Positions 32,420 through 40,087 of a stretch of DNA of 64,000 bases are shown here, piece by piece (the stretch's first letter is position 1; each line of letters opens with the position of its first letter). The DNA is taken from NCBI GenBank assembly GCA_963837715.1, contig CAWIOF010000002.1:124001-188000 (forward strand). The letters are read 5' to 3'. A model generated the notes under the pieces. It was given only the letters and a program-made list of their open reading frames with translations, did not search any database and was not told the origin of the DNA. The translations under genes and the position numbers were made by a program. The stretch comes from JANYLB01 sp963837715. Lineage in GTDB: Bacteria; Actinomycetota; Acidimicrobiia; IMCC26256; JANYLB01.

Positions 32420-33181
32420 TCAGGTGCCGGGAGGTGACGCGTCGCCCGGGCCCGCGAACGTGATGATCTCGGGGCTCTCGTCGGTGAGTCGGCTCCGGTC
32501 CCAGTCGCCGAACTGCTCGTGGATCGCCAGGCCGGCCTCGGCGAGGAACCGGGAGAGCGCGGGTGTGTCGAGGAAGCGCAGGGTGCTCGTGCTCACCTCG
32601 GGTCGATCCCAGTCGGGACTCGTGTAGGTGGTGGTGAAACAGACGACGTCGCCGTCGACCGGCGTCTCGACATCGTGGGTCATCTGTACCACCGCACCCG
32701 CGTCACCCGTCACCTCGACCGCGTTGGCCGGGACCCAGTCTTCCCACGCGCGTGCGGCCGGGTTGCGGGTCTCGAACGCGAAGCGGCCGTCGTCGGTCAG
32801 CGCCGACCGGATCGCAGTGAGTGATGCTCGGATCTCGTCGTCGGTGACGAACACTTGGAAGGCGTGACCGCTCATCACGACGAGGTCGAACTCCTGGTCC
32901 CAGGTCGTCGTCGTGAGATCGCCGTGGATCCACTCGACGTCGGTTCGCGCCCGAGCCTGCTCGAGCATTCCGTTCGCGGGATCGAGTCCGCACAGCCGCC
33001 CGGTGTGGCCTTCCTCCCGGGCGCACCGCAGCAGGGCGCCGGTGCCGCAGCCGACGTCGAGCACCGCGTCGGCTGCCATCACGAGGTCGAGGTAGAAGTC
33101 GTAGTCGCCGAAGCGCTCCCACGGCGAGAACGCGTCGTAGAGCGCGGCGAGACGCGAATCGGAGAACTGGCGGTCGACCAT
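32420..33181 (-). CDS. Class I SAM-dependent methyltransferase
   Basis: 253 residues. It starts MVDRQFSDSRLAALYDAFSPW and has SAM motif I VLDVGCGTGALLRCA, CGLDPANGMLEQARAR, FDLVVMSGHAFQVFVTDDEI and LTDDGRFAFETRNP. The C-terminal FLDTPALSRFLAEAGLAIHEQFGDWDRS is typical of the family next to it as well, so the two methyltransferases are probably related paralogues. The upstream gene's TGA is followed by TC and this ATG, so expression is coupled. Acceptor unknown. Confidence 0.87.
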   Translation of the reverse strand: MVDRQFSDSRLAALYDAFSPWERFGDYDFYLDLVMAADAVLDVGCGTGALLRCAREEGHTGRLCGLDPANGMLEQARARTDVEWIHGDLTTTTWDQEFDLVVMSGHAFQVFVTDDEIRASLTAIRSALTDDGRFAFETRNPAARAWEDWVPANAVEVTGDAGAVVQMTHDVETPVDGDVVCFTTTYTSPDWDRPEVSTSTLRFLDTPALSRFLAEAGLAIHEQFGDWDRSRLTDESPEIITFAGPGDASPPGT

Positions 33182-33183
33182 GA

Positions 33184-33942
33184 TCAGGGCCGTTCGTTGT
33201 GCAGACGCCCCTCCGGCGCCTTCTCCCAGACCGAGACGTGCTTGCGGCTCTCGCTGGTGAACGGCTGGCGATTCCAGTCGCTCCATCGTTCTCGCAGCGA
33301 CAACCCGGCGATCCGGGCCATCAGGTCGAGTTCCGACGGCCACACGTAGCGGTACGGCGCGGAGAAGATGTCGAGCCGACCGTCGATCACGAAGTAGTGA
33401 TGCGACCACTCGATCTGCGACGCGACGTCGTACTCGTCGAATCCGAGGTGCGTCGGCGTCACCGTGAAGGCGCGGACCGTCTCGCCCGGCGGGAGGCGCT
33501 GGAGCTCCGGGATGGCGACCTCGACGACGAAGCAGCCGCCCGGCTCGAGATGCCGGGCGACGTTGCGGAAGCAGTCGACCTGCTCGTCCTGGGTCGTGAG
33601 GTTCGTGATCGTGTTGTAGACGAGGTACGCCAGCGAGAACGTGCCGGCCACCGTGGTGGTCGCGAAGTCGCCGACCGTCACGGCAACGGCGTCGGAGCCC
33701 GGCTTCTCCCGCAGCTTCGCCACCATCGCCGACGAGATGTCGATCCCGTGTACCGGTACACCGCGCGCGCTGAGCGGCAGCGCGATCCGGCCGGTGCCCA
33801 CTCCGAACTCGAGCGCGACGCCGGCACCGGCGAGGTCCTCGAGGAAGTCCACGACCGGGTCGACGACCTCGGCCTCGAACATCCCTGTGGAGGTCGCGTC
33901 GTATCCCTCGGCGATCCGTCCGACGAACGTGTTCTGCGGCAT
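33184..33942 (-). CDS. Class I SAM-dependent methyltransferase
   Basis: 252 residues. Motif I is VALEFGVGTGRIALPLSARGVPVHGIDISSAM, then FSLAYLVYNTITNLTTQDEQVDCF, LEPGGCFVVEVAIP and a C-terminal ARIAGLSLRERWSDWNRQPFTSES. The end closely parallels the downstream methyltransferase (WSDWNR versus FGDWDR), which suggests tandem duplication and divergence. CAGAGT lies seven bases before the ATG, a weak version of the leaderless element. It is divergent from the glycosyltransferase. Confidence 0.87.
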   Translation of the reverse strand: MPQNTFVGRIAEGYDATSTGMFEAEVVDPVVDFLEDLAGAGVALEFGVGTGRIALPLSARGVPVHGIDISSAMVAKLREKPGSDAVAVTVGDFATTTVAGTFSLAYLVYNTITNLTTQDEQVDCFRNVARHLEPGGCFVVEVAIPELQRLPPGETVRAFTVTPTHLGFDEYDVASQIEWSHHYFVIDGRLDIFSAPYRYVWPSELDLMARIAGLSLRERWSDWNRQPFTSESRKHVSVWEKAPEGRLHNERP

Positions 33943-34006
33943 GACCGCGACTCTGACAGACGGTCCCGACGGCCGGATGCCGAATATCGGCGCCCCTGGA
34001 GGCCGG

Positions 34007-34012
34007 TATGGT
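34007..34012 (+). promoter_or_regulatory. Leaderless -10 box TATGGT
   Basis: TATGGT ends seven bases before the ATG at 34020, which it supports over the ATG at 34008 that would overlap the hexamer. Confidence 0.45.
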
Positions 34013-34019
34013 CGCCGCG

Positions 34020-35552
34020 ATGAACAAGGGTCGTGTGGTGATGGGCTTGCTGTTCTACCCGCGGGGTGGATCGGCGTATGTCGTGCGGTACCTCAGCCCT
34101 GCGCTCGCCCGGGCCGGTTGGACCGTGTCGCTCGCGGTCGGATCGCTCGGGGAGGCGGGAGAGGAGACGAATGCGGGCACGTTCTTCGACGGGCTCGATG
34201 TCCACTTCCTCGACTCCACCGAGGCGGTGCGCGCGTTCGAAGCCGGCGGCGACCCGATCGCGGCGCCGCACCCGATGCATCCGTCGTACGAGGACCGGGC
34301 CGACGTCCCCGACGTCGTGTTCGCGTCGGTGCCGCCAGCGCTCGCCGAACACCTCGCGTCGGTGTGGGAAGCACCGTTCCGCGCGGCAGGCGCCGATCAG
34401 GCCGACGTGTTCCATCTCCACCACCTCACACCGCAACTCGATGCCGCGCACCGACTCTGGCCCGACATCCCGCTGATCGTGCACCTGCACGGCACCGAGA
34501 TGAAGATGATCGCGGCGATAGAGGCGCGGGTCGCAATCGCCGCCGCACTCGGTGAGACGCTCGCGACGATGCCCGGCGCGGCGGCCGGCTTCGGTGAGGA
34601 CCCGGCCGACCTCGACGCGGCCCAGGCCGAGCTGCTCCGCACGACCCGGTGGGAGTCGTGGCGGCACGGCGAGTTCTGGGCCGCCCACCTGCAGCAGCAG
34701 GTGCGCCTCGCCGACCACCTGATCACCGTGTCGCCCGGGAACCGTGACACAGCGATCGCGATGTTCGGGCTCGAACCCGAGCACGTGACCGCACTCCCGA
34801 ACGGTGTCGACATCGAACGGTTCCGACCCCGACCACCCATACCCGGCGCCCGCCGGGCCGCGTTCCGGCAAGCGCTCGTCGACGACCCCCAGGGGTGGAC
34901 CGAGACCGGGCCGCCGGGCACGTTGGCCTACACCGATGCCGATGTCGACCGCCTCCTCGGACCCGCCGACGACGCCACCGTGCTGCTGTTCGTCGGACGA
35001 TTCCTCGGCTTCAAGCGCGTCCCTGCCCTGGTGCGCGCGTTCGCCCGGGCGCGCGAGCGGTTCACCCGACCCGGTTCGCTCGTGATCTGGGGCGGCCATC
35101 CCGGGGAGTGGGAAGGCGAGCATCCGGTGACCGTCGCCGAGGAGGTCGGCACCGACGGCATCTACTTCACCGGTTGGCGCGGTCACGACGATCTCCCGTC
35201 GGGCCTCGCCGCGTGCGACGCGCTCGTCGTCCCATCGGTCGAGGACCCGTATCCGCAGGTGCCGCTCGAAGCGATGGCCGTCGGCCTCCCGGTCCTGGCC
35301 TGCCGCAGTGGCGGTCTCCTGTCGATGGTCAATCTCGACCCGGACCGGCCCACCGGATGGTTCGTCAATCCCGACGACGCCGACGCGCTCACCGCGGCGA
35401 TCGCCACCGTTGTCAACGACCCGGCCGAGACCGAGGCGAGGGGCGCCAACGCGCTGGCCCACGCGCGAGCCGAACTCTCGTGGGACGGCCTCGCACCCCG
35501 GTTCGAAGCCGTCTACGCCCAGGGGATCGAACGGCACCGACAGCGGAGGTGA
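34020..35552 (+). CDS. GT4-type glycosyltransferase
   Basis: 510 residues from ATG 34020 (or 514 from 34008, which has GGAGG five bases upstream). N-terminal GT-B half: MGLLFYPRGGSAYVVRYLSPAL and DVFHLHHLTPQLDAAHRLWPDIPLIVHLHGTEM. C-terminal donor half: VLLFVGRFLGFKRVPALVRAFARA, YFTGWRGHDDLPSGLAACDALVVPSVEDPYPQVPLEAMAVGLPVLACRSGG, where the E-x(7)-E of the GT4 family is visible. It transfers a sugar from a nucleotide sugar, probably to a lipid or polysaccharide. There is a long insert between the halves (residues about 165-260). No other cell-envelope sugar genes are adjacent. Confidence 0.87.
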   Translation: MNKGRVVMGLLFYPRGGSAYVVRYLSPALARAGWTVSLAVGSLGEAGEETNAGTFFDGLDVHFLDSTEAVRAFEAGGDPIAAPHPMHPSYEDRADVPDVVFASVPPALAEHLASVWEAPFRAAGADQADVFHLHHLTPQLDAAHRLWPDIPLIVHLHGTEMKMIAAIEARVAIAAALGETLATMPGAAAGFGEDPADLDAAQAELLRTTRWESWRHGEFWAAHLQQQVRLADHLITVSPGNRDTAIAMFGLEPEHVTALPNGVDIERFRPRPPIPGARRAAFRQALVDDPQGWTETGPPGTLAYTDADVDRLLGPADDATVLLFVGRFLGFKRVPALVRAFARARERFTRPGSLVIWGGHPGEWEGEHPVTVAEEVGTDGIYFTGWRGHDDLPSGLAACDALVVPSVEDPYPQVPLEAMAVGLPVLACRSGGLLSMVNLDPDRPTGWFVNPDDADALTAAIATVVNDPAETEARGANALAHARAELSWDGLAPRFEAVYAQGIERHRQRR

Positions 35553-35582
35553 CCCGACCCGACCGGGCCGCGAGGGAGCGAG

Positions 35583-36005
35583 TTGAATGGGCACGTGCCC
35601 ACGACCGAGGTCTTCTCCTTCGAGTTCGACACCCGGTTCCGCGTGCCCCTCGCGCTCCTCGGGGTGACCCCCGCACGGGCGCACGTGACCCTCGACTCCG
35701 ATCGGCTCGTGGCCCGGTACGGGTTCTGGTCGTGCGAGACCTCGTTCGACAACGTGACGTGCGTGAAGCGCACCGGCCCCTACCGCTGGTACACGTCGAT
35801 CGGACCGCGCGGGTCGATGGTCGACCGGGGGCTGACCTTCGGGACGACGCCGGCGGGCGGGGTGTGCGTGCTGCTGCGGGAACCGGTGCCGGGTCTCCTG
35901 CCGGTCGAGACGTTGCGCCACCCCGGGCTCACGCTGACGGTGGCCGATCCCGACCGGTTCGTCGACTCCCTGTGCCGACGGGCCGGGATCGACCCCGATG
36001 CCTGA
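35583..36005 (+). CDS. Unknown 140-residue beta-rich protein
   Basis: Reads TTEVFSFEFDTRFRVPLALL, ARAHVTLDSDRLVARYGFWSCETSF, YRWYTSIGPRGSMVDRGLTFG and DPDRFVDSLCRR. The alternating strands and the GFWSCETSF / D-x-D-R-F-V-D patterns are seen in an uncharacterised actinobacterial family with a PH-like feel. TTG 35583 has GGGAG four bases upstream; GTG 35595 is an alternative. It overlaps the next gene by eight bases, linking it to the NAD-binding epimerase. Confidence 0.65.
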   Translation: MNGHVPTTEVFSFEFDTRFRVPLALLGVTPARAHVTLDSDRLVARYGFWSCETSFDNVTCVKRTGPYRWYTSIGPRGSMVDRGLTFGTTPAGGVCVLLREPVPGLLPVETLRHPGLTLTVADPDRFVDSLCRRAGIDPDA

Positions 36006-37500
36006 CGCGCCGGAGCTCCCGGATCGGACCGTGCGATCCCGCGTCCTCGTCGCCGGTGCGACCGGGTACATCGGTCGTCGTCTCGTCGCGGAGCTCGTGG
36101 GGGAGGGGCACGAGGTGCGGTGCCTCGCCCGCACACCGGGGAAGCTCGACGCGGAGACGTGGCGCGCGGCGGTCGACGTGGTGACGGGCGACGTCCTCGA
36201 TCGGCAGTCGCTCGACGCAGCCTTCCGCGACGTCGACGTCGCCTACTACCTCGTGCACTCGATCGGCTCCGACGCCGACTGGCAGCAGCGCGACCGGACC
36301 GCCGCCGAGAACTTCCGCGATGCGGCCGCCGCGGCGGGCGTCACCCAGATCGTCTACCTCGGGGGCCTCGGCGACGACGCGGGCGGTTCGCTGTCGCCCC
36401 ACCTCGCGAGCCGCCACGAGGTCGGCCGCGTCCTCGGATCGGGTCCGGTCCCGCTCACGGAGCTCCGAGCCGCCGTGGTGATCGGGTCGGGGAGCGCGAG
36501 CTTCGAGATGCTGCGGCACCTGACCGACGTGTTGCCGGTGATGACGACACCCCGATGGGTCGAGACCCGCGTGCAGCCGATCGCGGTGCGCGACGTGCTC
36601 GCCTACCTCACCGGGGTGCTCGGAAACGCCGGTGCGTTCGGAAAGGTGTTCGAGATCGGCGGCTCCGACGTCGTCACCTACCACCAACTGATGGACCTCT
36701 ACGCCGAGGTCGCCGGACTCCCGGCTCGCATCATCATCCCCGTACCGGTGCTCAGCCCGCGCCTGTCGTCACTCTGGGTCGGCTTGGTGACACCGATCCC
36801 GGCCGATCTCGCCCGTCCGCTGATCGACAGTCTCGTCAACGAGGTCGTCGTGCACGACCACGCGATCGACTCGGTGGTGCCGCACCGGCCGATCGGCTGC
36901 CGTGACGCGATCGACCTCGCGCTCCGACGAGTCGGCGAGCTCGACGTGTACACGAGCTGGACCGACGCCGAGCTCTACGGGCGCACCCCGGCCGATCCGG
37001 TACCGGCCGATCCCGACTGGGCCGGCGCGACCGTGCTCACCGACCGGCAGGTCGTCGAGACGACCGCGTCGCCCGAGTCGCTGTTCCGCGAGGTGTGCGC
37101 ACTGGGTGGCGACCGCGGCTGGCTCGTCGGGGGCTGGCTCTGGGCGGTGCGGGGGTGGATGGACCTCGCGATCGGCGGCGTCGGCATGCGGCGCGGGCGC
37201 CGGCACGCGACCGACCTGCGGGTCGGCGACGTCGTCGACTTCTGGCGCGTCGAGGCGCTCGAGGCACCCCGACTGCTGCGCCTCCGGGCCGAGATGCGAC
37301 TCCCCGGCGACGCCTGGCTCGAGTGGTCGATCGAACCGGCTGCCACCGGGTCACGGATCGTCCAGCGGGCGCTGTTCCGACCCCGCGGCCTGCTCGGTCG
37401 CGCCTACTGGTACTCCGTCGCGCCGTTCCACCGCTTCATCTTCGGGCCGCTCACCGCCCGACTCGTCGAACGGGCCGCGCGCAGCGGCGACGGCGGGTAG
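35998..37500 (+). CDS. NmrA/SDR-like NAD(P)-binding protein with C-terminal DUF2867 domain
   Basis: 500 residues. N-terminal atypical SDR: VLVAGATGYIGRRLVAELVGEGHEVRCLARTPGKL, VDVAYYLVHSIGS, IVYLGGLGDD. C-terminal half from about residue 330 is a SRPBCC-like DUF2867 domain: TTASPESLFREVCALGGDRGWL, GDVVDFWRVEALEAPRLLRLRAEMRLPGDAWLEWSIEP and GLLGRAYWYSVAPFHRFIFG. This two-domain architecture (as in E. coli YbjT-like proteins with extension) is well known but its reaction is not. It is followed directly by two tandem copies of an 84-base repeat. Confidence 0.87.
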   Translation: MPDAPELPDRTVRSRVLVAGATGYIGRRLVAELVGEGHEVRCLARTPGKLDAETWRAAVDVVTGDVLDRQSLDAAFRDVDVAYYLVHSIGSDADWQQRDRTAAENFRDAAAAAGVTQIVYLGGLGDDAGGSLSPHLASRHEVGRVLGSGPVPLTELRAAVVIGSGSASFEMLRHLTDVLPVMTTPRWVETRVQPIAVRDVLAYLTGVLGNAGAFGKVFEIGGSDVVTYHQLMDLYAEVAGLPARIIIPVPVLSPRLSSLWVGLVTPIPADLARPLIDSLVNEVVVHDHAIDSVVPHRPIGCRDAIDLALRRVGELDVYTSWTDAELYGRTPADPVPADPDWAGATVLTDRQVVETTASPESLFREVCALGGDRGWLVGGWLWAVRGWMDLAIGGVGMRRGRRHATDLRVGDVVDFWRVEALEAPRLLRLRAEMRLPGDAWLEWSIEPAATGSRIVQRALFRPRGLLGRAYWYSVAPFHRFIFGPLTARLVERAARSGDGG

Positions 37501-37584
37501 GAGAAGGAGCGGAGCCCGCCGGCGCGCGGCGCGGGTCGTGCAGTGGTGGGCGGTCGAGCCGGCGCAGCGGATTCGACCATCAAG
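37501..37584. repeat. 84-base repeat, copy 1
   Basis: Starts GAGAAGGAGC at the base after the epimerase stop and ends GACCATCAAG. Three mismatches in 84 to copy 2, which begins 86 bases later. The core at 37531-37579 also occurs near 61.7 kb. Contains GGTCGA and TCGACC arms that can pair. Confidence 0.9.
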
Positions 37585-37586
37585 AG

Positions 37587-37670
37587 GAGAAGGAGCGCAG
37601 CCCGCGGGCGCGCGGCGCGGGTCGTGCAGTGCTGGGCGGTCGAGCCGGCGCAGCGGATTCGACCATCAAG
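37587..37670. repeat. 84-base repeat, copy 2
   Basis: Tandem copy of the preceding element. Its last bases (CATCAAG) contain the stop codon of the dioxygenase gene on the minus strand, so the repeat unit includes that gene's 3' end. Confidence 0.9.
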
Positions 37671-38580
37671 CGGGCGGGACCGGCACTTCTCCCGCGACGG
37701 TCGTGCGGTGCATCGCCCGACGGTGCCCGTCGATGTCGCTCATCGCCATGTGCTGCACGCAGCGGTTGTCCCAGAACGCGACGTCGCCGACCTCCCATCG
37801 CCACCGACAGGTGAACGCGGGCTGGGTCGCGTGGCGGAAGAGCTGGTCGAGGAGTGACTGCGCCTCGTGGGGCCACCATCCGTCGAGGCCGACGGTGTAC
37901 TGCGCGTTCAGGAACAGGGCCTCGCGACCGGTCTCTGCGTGGACCCGGACCGAAGGATGGAGTTGTGCGCGGTTCGCTTCGTCGCTGGTCCGCACGGTCA
38001 TGCCGACGAACTGGTCGTGGAGGCCCTGCATCTTGGGTGAGTACGCGTCGCGGGCGCTGTGGACGCCCGTGAGGGTTCGCAGCGTCGCCTGCAACCCGGG
38101 GGAGAGCGTCGCGAACGCCTGGTACTGGTTGGCCCAGAGCGTGTCGCCGCCGAACGGCGGTACCTCGAGCGCATGGAGGATCGATCCCATCGGCGGCTCG
38201 GGCAGGAAGGAGAAGTCGGAGTGCCAGAGGCCCCCGAAGGTGAAGCCCTGGTGTTCGCTCGCCTCGCGCACCACCGCGATGACCTCGTCGTGGCCGGCGA
38301 CCGGCTCGATGAACGGCACCGGGCTGAAGGGCCCGAACCGGCGACTGAAGGCGACCTGTTGGTCGGGGGAGAGCGACTGGCCCCGGAAGAAGATCACCCC
38401 GTTGTCGAGCAGCGCCCGGCGGATCTCCGCGACGACGGTGTCGTCGAGATCGGCGGCGAGATCGACGCCCCCGACGACCGCACCGCACGACCCGGTCCAG
38501 CGATCGACCCGGATGCGGCGGAACGGCGTGCCGACCGGAACGGCCGGAACGGGTACCAGCGGCAGCTCCGACAGGGTCAC
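37666..38580 (-). CDS. TauD/TfdA family Fe(II)/2-oxoglutarate dioxygenase
   Basis: 304 residues. The iron site is His120 and Asp122 in GLWHSDFSF and His277 in NRCVQHMAM, with the 2-oxoglutarate Arg in the following GHRRAMHRTT. The N-terminal GAVVGGVDLAADLDD and FFRGQSLSPDQQVAFSRRFG are standard for TauD-like enzymes that hydroxylate taurine, alkylsulfates or aryloxyalkanoates. TACACT lies seven bases before the GTG at 38580 (leaderless pattern), which supports this start. The stop codon lies within repeat copy 2. Confidence 0.9.
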   Translation of the reverse strand: MTLSELPLVPVPAVPVGTPFRRIRVDRWTGSCGAVVGGVDLAADLDDTVVAEIRRALLDNGVIFFRGQSLSPDQQVAFSRRFGPFSPVPFIEPVAGHDEVIAVVREASEHQGFTFGGLWHSDFSFLPEPPMGSILHALEVPPFGGDTLWANQYQAFATLSPGLQATLRTLTGVHSARDAYSPKMQGLHDQFVGMTVRTSDEANRAQLHPSVRVHAETGREALFLNAQYTVGLDGWWPHEAQSLLDQLFRHATQPAFTCRWRWEVGDVAFWDNRCVQHMAMSDIDGHRRAMHRTTVAGEVPVPPA

Positions 38581-38587
38581 GGATTCG

Positions 38588-38593
38588 AGTGTA
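38588..38593 (-). promoter_or_regulatory. Leaderless -10 box TACACT before the dioxygenase gene
   Basis: Minus-strand TACACT, seven bases, then GTG at 38580-38578. Confidence 0.45.
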
Positions 38594-38735
38594 CGGCCGC
38601 GCGTGACCGCTCCGTCGGGCCGCGCTCCGCCGGGGTCCTAAGCACTGAGTCTTGAATCCCGTGGTGGTCGCGGGCAGACTCTCCCGCGCCGACGTGCGAA
38701 GATGCCCGTCCGGTACAGGATCCGAGGGGGACTTG

Positions 38736-40073
38736 GTGAAGCACGTTCGTTGGGTGGCGCTCGTGGCCACGATCGTTCTGGCCACTGCGGGCACCAGCAC
38801 CGCGTTCGCGGCGCGAGGGACCGCCGACGGCGACAAGCCGACCGCCTCGGAGGTCGGGATCACTGCGACCACGATCCGGATCGCGGTCGTCGCCGACGTC
38901 GACACGCCTCTCGCACCCGGGATCTTCCAGGGTTCCGTGAACGGCGTGAAGGGCTGGGCCAAGTACATCAACAAGAACGGCGGTCTCGCCGGCCGCAAGG
39001 TCGTCGTCGACTTCATCGACTCGAAGCTCAACGCCGACGAAGCCCGCAACGCCGTGATCAAGGCCTGCTCGGAAGACTTCGCCCTCGTCGGGACGTCGGC
39101 GCTCTTCCTCAGCAACATCGACGACGTCGAAGGGTGCGTCGACAAGGCGGGTGTGGCGACGGGCATCCCCGACGTCGCCGTCGTCACAACCGAGACCGAC
39201 CAGCAGTGCTCGCCGACGACCTACGCCGTCAACCCACCGCAGATCATCTGCTCCACCCGCGCCGAGCACCCCCAGACGTACCAGGCGAACGCGGGCCGGG
39301 CCTTCTACTACGAGAAGAAGTTCGGCAAGGACCTGCACGGCGGTTACATCCTGTCGGGCGACTTGAAGTCGGCGGAGAACGCGAACCTCGCGTCGATGTC
39401 GCAGATGCAGTTCGCCGGCTCTGGCATCAAGGCCGACTTCGAGACCCCCGTCTCGTCCCGTGCGCCGCAGAGCTCCTACACGCCGCTCGTGCAGCAGCTG
39501 AAGGACGACTCCTCGAACTACGCCCAGAGCGGGGGCACGTTCAACACGACCGTGCTGCTGCGCCGGGAGGCGAAGCTCCAGGGCATCACCGACCCGAAGT
39601 TCATCTGGGACTGCACCCTCCAGTGCTACGACCGCCAGCTGCTGAAGCAGGGTGGGGCCGACGTCGAAGGTCAGTACGTCTCCCTCCTCTTCCTCCCGTT
39701 CGAGGAGGCCAGCTCCAACAAGACGCTCAAGAACTTCCTGAAGTACACCGGCAAGAACAAGGCCGACGGCTTCGGGATCCAGGCGTACGCATCGGGTCTG
39801 CTGGTGAGCGACGCGATCAACAAGATCGTCGCGGCCTCCGGCGTCAACGGGGTCACGCGTCAGGCGCTCTTCGACCAGCTCGACGCCACCACGAGCTTCA
39901 ACGCCGGCGGCATGCTCGGAAAGACCAACATCGCGGAGCGGGACACGACACCGTGCTACGTGCTCACCCAGGTGAAGAACGGGAAGTTCGTCCGGGTCAC
40001 TCCGTCGAAGAAGGGCACCTTCGACTGCAAGCCGCGTAACGTCCTGGAGATCAAGCTCGATCTGATCAAGTAG
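38736..40073 (+). CDS. Branched-chain amino acid type ABC transporter substrate-binding protein
   Basis: 445 residues from GTG 38736, with GAGGGGG five bases upstream. A Sec signal, VKHVRWVALVATIVLATAGTSTAFA, ends at an AxA-type site with no lipobox. The mature part has the type I periplasmic-binding fold of LivJ/Peripla_BP_6: TIRIAVVADVDTPLAPGIFQG, GWAKYINKNGGLAGRKV, FALVGTSALFLSN, and a C-terminal RQALFDQLDATTSFN. It has four to six extra cysteines. It is followed after 14 bases by the fused membrane/ATPase protein, so the two make one importer. The ligand may be an amino acid, amide or aromatic acid. Confidence 0.9.
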   Translation: MKHVRWVALVATIVLATAGTSTAFAARGTADGDKPTASEVGITATTIRIAVVADVDTPLAPGIFQGSVNGVKGWAKYINKNGGLAGRKVVVDFIDSKLNADEARNAVIKACSEDFALVGTSALFLSNIDDVEGCVDKAGVATGIPDVAVVTTETDQQCSPTTYAVNPPQIICSTRAEHPQTYQANAGRAFYYEKKFGKDLHGGYILSGDLKSAENANLASMSQMQFAGSGIKADFETPVSSRAPQSSYTPLVQQLKDDSSNYAQSGGTFNTTVLLRREAKLQGITDPKFIWDCTLQCYDRQLLKQGGADVEGQYVSLLFLPFEEASSNKTLKNFLKYTGKNKADGFGIQAYASGLLVSDAINKIVAASGVNGVTRQALFDQLDATTSFNAGGMLGKTNIAERDTTPCYVLTQVKNGKFVRVTPSKKGTFDCKPRNVLEIKLDLIK

Positions 40074-40087
40074 GGGATACGCCGAGG

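Noticed and set aside
33678..36134. 818-codon minus-strand open frame across the glycosyltransferase and neighbours
   Set aside because: It crosses several plus-strand genes that have clear families; its own translation is low-complexity and unrecognisable.
37501..37670. CRISPR array
   Set aside because: Only two long near-identical units with a two-base spacer; no short repeats, no spacers, no cas genes.
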